15,131 nt of DNA from Acidobacteriaceae bacterium (GTDB taxonomy: Bacteria; Acidobacteriota; Terriglobia; Terriglobales; Acidobacteriaceae): assembly GCA_009781125.1 (NCBI GenBank), contig WQYS01000017.1, forward strand, positions 1-15,131, read 5' to 3'. Below, piece by piece: positions 14,429 through 15,131 of this stretch. Position numbers and translations under genes: made by a program. Below the pieces are notes generated by a model. That model searched no databases. It was not told the DNA's origin and saw only the letters and a program-made list of their open reading frames with translations. Positions within the stretch are counted from its first letter, which is position 1. Every line of letters begins with the position of its first letter.

Positions 14429-15131
14429 ATGGATCGGCGAAGTTTCCTTGCAGCCGCCGGAGCCGGACTGCTCTCAGGCAAGATGTACGCAGCCGATCCG
14501 GGATGCTCAACCGGGTTCCCCGACGTGCGTTCGATTGCAGCCGATCTTACGACTCCGCCGGCCATCGCTGCGGCCCCGTCGCCCGGAGTAAGAGCGCGGC
14601 GCGCGCTGGCAGCCTATGCCGGCACCGAGGTCCATCACACCCTTTACCTTCCCTCCGATTGGAAGCCCGGTAAGAAGTATCCGGTCTTAGTCGAGTACCC
14701 GGGCAATGGCCCCTACACCAGCCCCTGCGGCGACTCTTCCAGCGGCGACGTAGAGGACTGCAACCTCGGCTACGGAATCTCGGCGGGACAGCGGTTTCTC
14801 TGGCTTGCGCTTCCCTTCATCGACAGCTCCGGAAAGCGAAATCAGCGCTGGTGGTGGGGCGACGTGGCGGCAACCGTAAACTACTGCCGCAAGGCCGTCG
14901 GCGAAGCCTGCCATCGCTTCGGCGGCGATCCGCGCTCGGTCATTCTGTGCGGCTTTTCCCGGGGGGCCATTGCCTGCAACTTCATCGGATTGCACGATGA
15001 CTCCATCGCCGGTCTGTGGCTGGGCTTCGTGGCCTCCAGTCATTACGATGGCGTCGAGCACTGGGACTGGGAAGGAAGCGACCCGGCCTCGGCGCGGAAA
15101 CGTTTGTACCGCCTGCGTGGCCGCGCCAGCT
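14429..15131 (+). CDS. Tat-exported alpha/beta hydrolase (esterase-like), C-terminus cut by window edge
   Basis: The frame is open from ATG 14429 to the window end (234 codons). The N-terminus MDRRSFLAAAGAGLL has the twin-arginine motif RRSFL and a hydrophobic stretch, so export folded through the Tat pathway is likely. From about residue 68 the sequence follows an alpha/beta-hydrolase pattern: HTLYLPSDWKPGKKYPVLVEYPG, then GDPRSVILCGFSRGAIACNF, where Ser177 in GFSRGA is the nucleophile elbow. The catalytic Asp and His should lie beyond or near the cut end. Family members of this shape include esterases acting on carbohydrate substrates, and the neighbouring polysaccharide-degrading genes make a glycan-ester substrate plausible. 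It is divergent from the F5/8C hydrolase gene with 121 bases between them. Substrate is not determined. Confidence 0.85.
   Translation, partial: MDRRSFLAAAGAGLLSGKMYAADPGCSTGFPDVRSIAADLTTPPAIAAAPSPGVRARRALAAYAGTEVHHTLYLPSDWKPGKKYPVLVEYPGNGPYTSPCGDSSSGDVEDCNLGYGISAGQRFLWLALPFIDSSGKRNQRWWWGDVAATVNYCRKAVGEACHRFGGDPRSVILCGFSRGAIACNFIGLHDDSIAGLWLGFVASSHYDGVEHWDWEGSDPASARKRLYRLRGRAS

Noticed and set aside
13402..14673. Plus-strand frame of 423 codons spanning the end of the F5/8C gene and the Tat hydrolase start
   Set aside because: It crosses two better-supported genes in other frames, and the translation shows no recognisable domain or composition.

Overview
The window looks like chromosomal DNA of a GC-rich, Gram-negative soil-type bacterium. 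Large secreted glycoside hydrolases, a LacI-type sugar regulator and a Tat-exported hydrolase would fit Acidobacteriota (Terriglobia-like), but this is inference from gene content; Planctomycetota or Verrucomicrobiota are not excluded. I see no tRNA, rRNA, CRISPR array, transposase or insertion sequence. No gap between genes exceeds 300 bases.

Left flank (1-4232, minus strand): a secreted GH38 alpha-mannosidase (933-4232) followed on the same strand by the N-terminal 244 codons of a LacI-family repressor (1-732, cut by the window edge). Together they look like a mannoside utilisation module.

Centre (4372-10806, plus strand): eight tightly packed genes, several with 4-base stop/start overlaps, form one operon encoding a complete eukaryote-like ubiquitin-type conjugation system. 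The order is: two-helix membrane trypsin-like protease; 89-aa ubiquitin-like beta-grasp protein (Ubl); ThiF/E1 activating enzyme; membrane-anchored JAMM/JAB isopeptidase; six-helix membrane protein with a C-terminal FHA-like domain; RING-like zinc finger, poly-proline linker and TM2 membrane domain (candidate E3); GYF_2-domain multi-helix membrane protein; and E2 conjugating enzyme with a proline-rich tail. Proposed flow: E1 adenylates the Ubl C-terminal glycine, passes it to the E2 cysteine, a membrane RING protein directs transfer, and the JAMM protein removes the tag. Five of the eight proteins are membrane proteins, so conjugation probably happens at the inner membrane, possibly linked to a protease domain that topology suggests faces the periplasm. 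Targets and physiological role are not visible. Related bacterial E1/E2/Ubl/JAB cassettes exist (Bil and Bub anti-phage or stress systems, and RING-containing prokaryotic systems predicted by comparative genomics), but this component set differs from the four-gene Bil layout.

Right flank (10828-15131): a 1159-aa secreted putative glycoside hydrolase on the minus strand, with a NEW3-like domain and two C-terminal F5/8 type C carbohydrate-binding domains, converges on the conjugation operon. A divergent, Tat-exported alpha/beta hydrolase (from 14429) runs off the window end.
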